A stretch of DNA of 34,822 nt from Opitutaceae bacterium. GTDB taxonomy: Bacteria > Verrucomicrobiota > Verrucomicrobiia > Opitutales > Opitutaceae. The stretch covers positions 1 through 34,822 of the forward strand of contig PLXR01000051.1 of NCBI GenBank assembly GCA_003151495.1, given 5' to 3'. Position numbers and translations under genes: made by a program. This document shows, one piece after another, positions 32,997 to 34,822 of this stretch; within the stretch, counting starts at the first letter, position 1, and each line of letters starts with the position of its first letter. The notes beneath the pieces were generated by a model. The model had not been told where the DNA came from and searched no databases. It saw only the letters and a program-made list of their open reading frames with translations.

Positions 32997-34822
32997 GTGC
33001 CTCCTGTCCGGCCGCCGCTGCGCATCGTCTTGAATGGGAATCGCCGTTGGGCGAGGGCGGGCCGCATATTCGCGTTACTGGCCGCATCCGCATTCCTGGC
33101 CGCGCGCGCGCGGGCCCAGGTCGACATCTGGACAGGCGGCACGGTGGGAAACTGGGACGCGTCGACGACCTCATTCTGGAACCTGGGCCTTGTCCCCACG
33201 GGCGCCTACAGCGTCGTGATCGGCCAGGCGGGCGCCGACACGGTGACCCTGGTGGCGAGCCCGACGATCGCGGACCTGACCATCGATTCCGGCAGCTCCC
33301 TCTATGTGGACAACAACCTCGCGCTGACGCTTGTGGGAATCGCGGGCACGGGCGCGATCGTCAACGCGGGGACGCTCAGCCTGGGAAGCACGGGCAACAA
33401 CACGGACCTCGTGATCAGCGGCAACACCCTGACCCTGTCCGGCGGCGGAATCCTCAACCTCGTGGGAAACCCGAGCGCCTCCAACCGGATCTATGGCTCC
33501 TCGGGAACCGAGGAGCTGGTCAATGCCGACAACACGATCGAGGGCGCGGGCCAGATCGGGCTAGGGCTCCTCCAATTCTACAACCAGTCCGGAGGCTCCC
33601 TGATCGCGAACGCCCCGGGCCAGGCGCTCGTGATGCTCCCCAACGGAGCGGGCATCACGAACGCGGGAGCGATGTCCGCGGCCGGCGGCGGCACGCTGAG
33701 CTTTGCCGGCGGCACGGTAACCAATTCCGGCGGCACGATCACAGCCGGCGCCGGCTCGACCGTTGCGGTCAGCGGCACGGCGATCCACGGGGGGACGGTG
33801 GCGGTGGCGGGCACGGGCACCCTCCAGCTCGACGGGGGCGCAACCGTCTCGGGCGGGACGCTCAACGCCTTGGGCGGCGGCCTCGTCCAGAACGAGGCCG
33901 GGTCAAACACGCTCGGCGGAGTGGTCAACCTCGCCTCCGGGAGCACGCTTCAGGTCACCAACAACACGACCCTCTACCTGCAGGCAACGGGGACTTTCAT
34001 CAACGCGGGGACCCTCTCCCTCGCATCGACCGGCAACAACACGACCCTTGTCGCGAGCGGCGGCACGGTGACCCTGTCGGGAGGGGGGGTCGTGTCGCTT
34101 TCCAACCAAGCGAACAATGGGATCTACGGCAGCGTGGGCACCGAGACCTTCGTCAACGCCGACAACACGATCCAGGGATCCGGCTCGATCGGCGCGGGCC
34201 TGCTCGCGGGATTCGTGAACGGCGGCACGGTGGACTCGAACCTGTCCCTTGGTCTCTTGGTGAACCCGAGCGGGAGCACGACCAACACCGGCCTCATGGA
34301 GGCGACCGGCGGCTCGACGCTGACATTCAGCGGCAGCTCGGTGGCCAACGCGGGCGGCACGATAAGCGCCGGCACCGGCTCGACCGTCTCGCTGAGCGGG
34401 GTCACGGTGAACGGCGGCACGTTGTCGACATCGGGCACGGGCGTGATCGTCCCGACTGCGGGCACGGTGCTCAACGGCGTCGCGCTGTCTGCCGGCAGCA
34501 TCCTGAGCCAGCCGAACAACGCGACCTTCGATCTCACCGGGACCTTCCAGAACCAGGGCACCCTGAGCCTTAATTCCACGGGCAACAACACCGACCTCGT
34601 CCTGGTCGGGCCCACCGAGACGCTTACCGGGGCAGGCGTCCTCTCGTTTTCAAATTTCACGAGCAACCGGATCTACGGCGCCTTGGGTACGGAAACGTTC
34701 GTCAACGCCAACAACACGATCCAGGGCTCCGGGCAAATAGGGGCGGGCCAGCTGGCGAGCTTCACGAACCAGGGGACCGTGGATTCCAACATGTCGGCCG
34801 GGATCACGATCAACCCGAGCGG
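32997..34822 (+). CDS. Large secreted beta-strand repeat (autotransporter-like) protein, 3' end beyond window
   Basis: The open frame is in phase with 33120 and continues past the right edge. There is no in-frame ATG before the signal peptide; GTG 32997 and TTG 33030 are the candidates, TTG giving the more ordinary leader (NGNRRWARAGRIFALLAASA then FLAARARAQ, cleavage before VDIWTGG). The mature chain is almost wholly Gly/Thr/Ser/Asn-rich short strands (NSGGTITAGAGSTVAVSGT), as in AIDA-like and PATR beta-helix passengers. Long units recur: GTLSL-x-STGNNT at codons from 33369, 34008 and 34557 (213 then 183 codons apart), each followed by IYGS/A-x-GTE-x-x-VNA-x-NTI. The C-terminal anchor (beta-barrel or PEP-CTERM) is out of view. 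Confidence 0.85.
   Translation, partial: MPPVRPPLRIVLNGNRRWARAGRIFALLAASAFLAARARAQVDIWTGGTVGNWDASTTSFWNLGLVPTGAYSVVIGQAGADTVTLVASPTIADLTIDSGSSLYVDNNLALTLVGIAGTGAIVNAGTLSLGSTGNNTDLVISGNTLTLSGGGILNLVGNPSASNRIYGSSGTEELVNADNTIEGAGQIGLGLLQFYNQSGGSLIANAPGQALVMLPNGAGITNAGAMSAAGGGTLSFAGGTVTNSGGTITAGAGSTVAVSGTAIHGGTVAVAGTGTLQLDGGATVSGGTLNALGGGLVQNEAGSNTLGGVVNLASGSTLQVTNNTTLYLQATGTFINAGTLSLASTGNNTTLVASGGTVTLSGGGVVSLSNQANNGIYGSVGTETFVNADNTIQGSGSIGAGLLAGFVNGGTVDSNLSLGLLVNPSGSTTNTGLMEATGGSTLTFSGSSVANAGGTISAGTGSTVSLSGVTVNGGTLSTSGTGVIVPTAGTVLNGVALSAGSILSQPNNATFDLTGTFQNQGTLSLNSTGNNTDLVLVGPTETLTGAGVLSFSNFTSNRIYGALGTETFVNANNTIQGSGQIGAGQLASFTNQGTVDSNMSAGITINPS

Noticed and set aside
33047-34573. Plus-strand 508-codon open frame in the repeat-protein region
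   Set aside because: Arg/Gly/His-rich shadow of the repeat protein; the +3-phase frame has the signal peptide and strand repeats.
33369-34822. CRISPR-like or tandem DNA repeats
   Set aside because: The repeats are in-frame protein repeats of unequal spacing with diverged DNA, not short direct repeats with unique spacers.

Overview
The window is a high-GC (roughly two-thirds G+C by eye), tightly packed bacterial chromosome segment. The gene content points to a Gram-negative, Verrucomicrobia-like organism, most likely Opitutales/Opitutaceae. The clues are kdsA (so LPS/Kdo), an AsmA-like protein, a Gld-type ABC cassette, a secreted six-hairpin glycosidase and a giant secreted beta-strand repeat protein. 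The taxonomic call is inference from gene content; no marker gene settles it.

Layout, left to right. (1) 1-16863, all on the minus strand and so read right to left. It begins with an AT-rich promoter and operator-like repeats (16864-16898). These precede a small membrane protein, a winged-helix regulator, an ABC ATPase and an ABC-2 permease (13720-16863). Next come proA, a secreted hypothetical protein that abuts birA, and a nearly gap-free cassette: GldA-like ATPase, GldF-like permease, GldG-like protein, DUF4340 protein and AsmA-like protein (2672-10615). The segment ends in a CHASE-PAS-PAS histidine kinase cut by the window edge. (2) 16986-18387, minus: a PfkB/adenosine-kinase-type sugar kinase preceded by a DUF6941-like protein. 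(3) 18468-22673, plus: a 57-residue membrane protein, pyrG overlapping kdsA (CTP and Kdo8P supply for LPS), then a mini-E2 protein (lipoyl plus E3-binding domains, no catalytic domain) overlapping a FabH-like ketosynthase. (4) rsmE (minus), convergent with the ketosynthase, then tRNA-Leu(CAA).

(5) 23614-27080 is an accessory segment with visibly lower GC in its first 2.5 kb and sparse coding: a short ORF, a DUF4142 secreted protein and a secreted esterase. It is punctuated by three degraded copies of the tRNA-Leu 3' end (about 24003-24056, 25626-25716, 27039-27080). This looks like a decayed, repeatedly used tRNA-Leu integration site; no integrase is left in view.

(6) 27115-32831, minus: a GT-C-like polytopic membrane protein with three C-terminal beta-sandwich-like repeats, and a secreted (alpha/alpha)6 glycosidase-like protein. 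Upstream of the latter lies a perfect 19-bp palindrome. (7) 32997-34822, plus, divergent: the 5' part of a very large secreted repeat protein that runs off the right edge.

The most interesting items are the tRNA-Leu-derived repeats with their cargo, the stand-alone lipoyl/E3-binding protein translationally coupled to a KAS III enzyme, the GT-C/beta-sandwich architecture, the five-gene Gld-type ABC plus AsmA cassette, and two unassigned palindromic operators. No CRISPR array, transposase, integrase or phage gene was seen.
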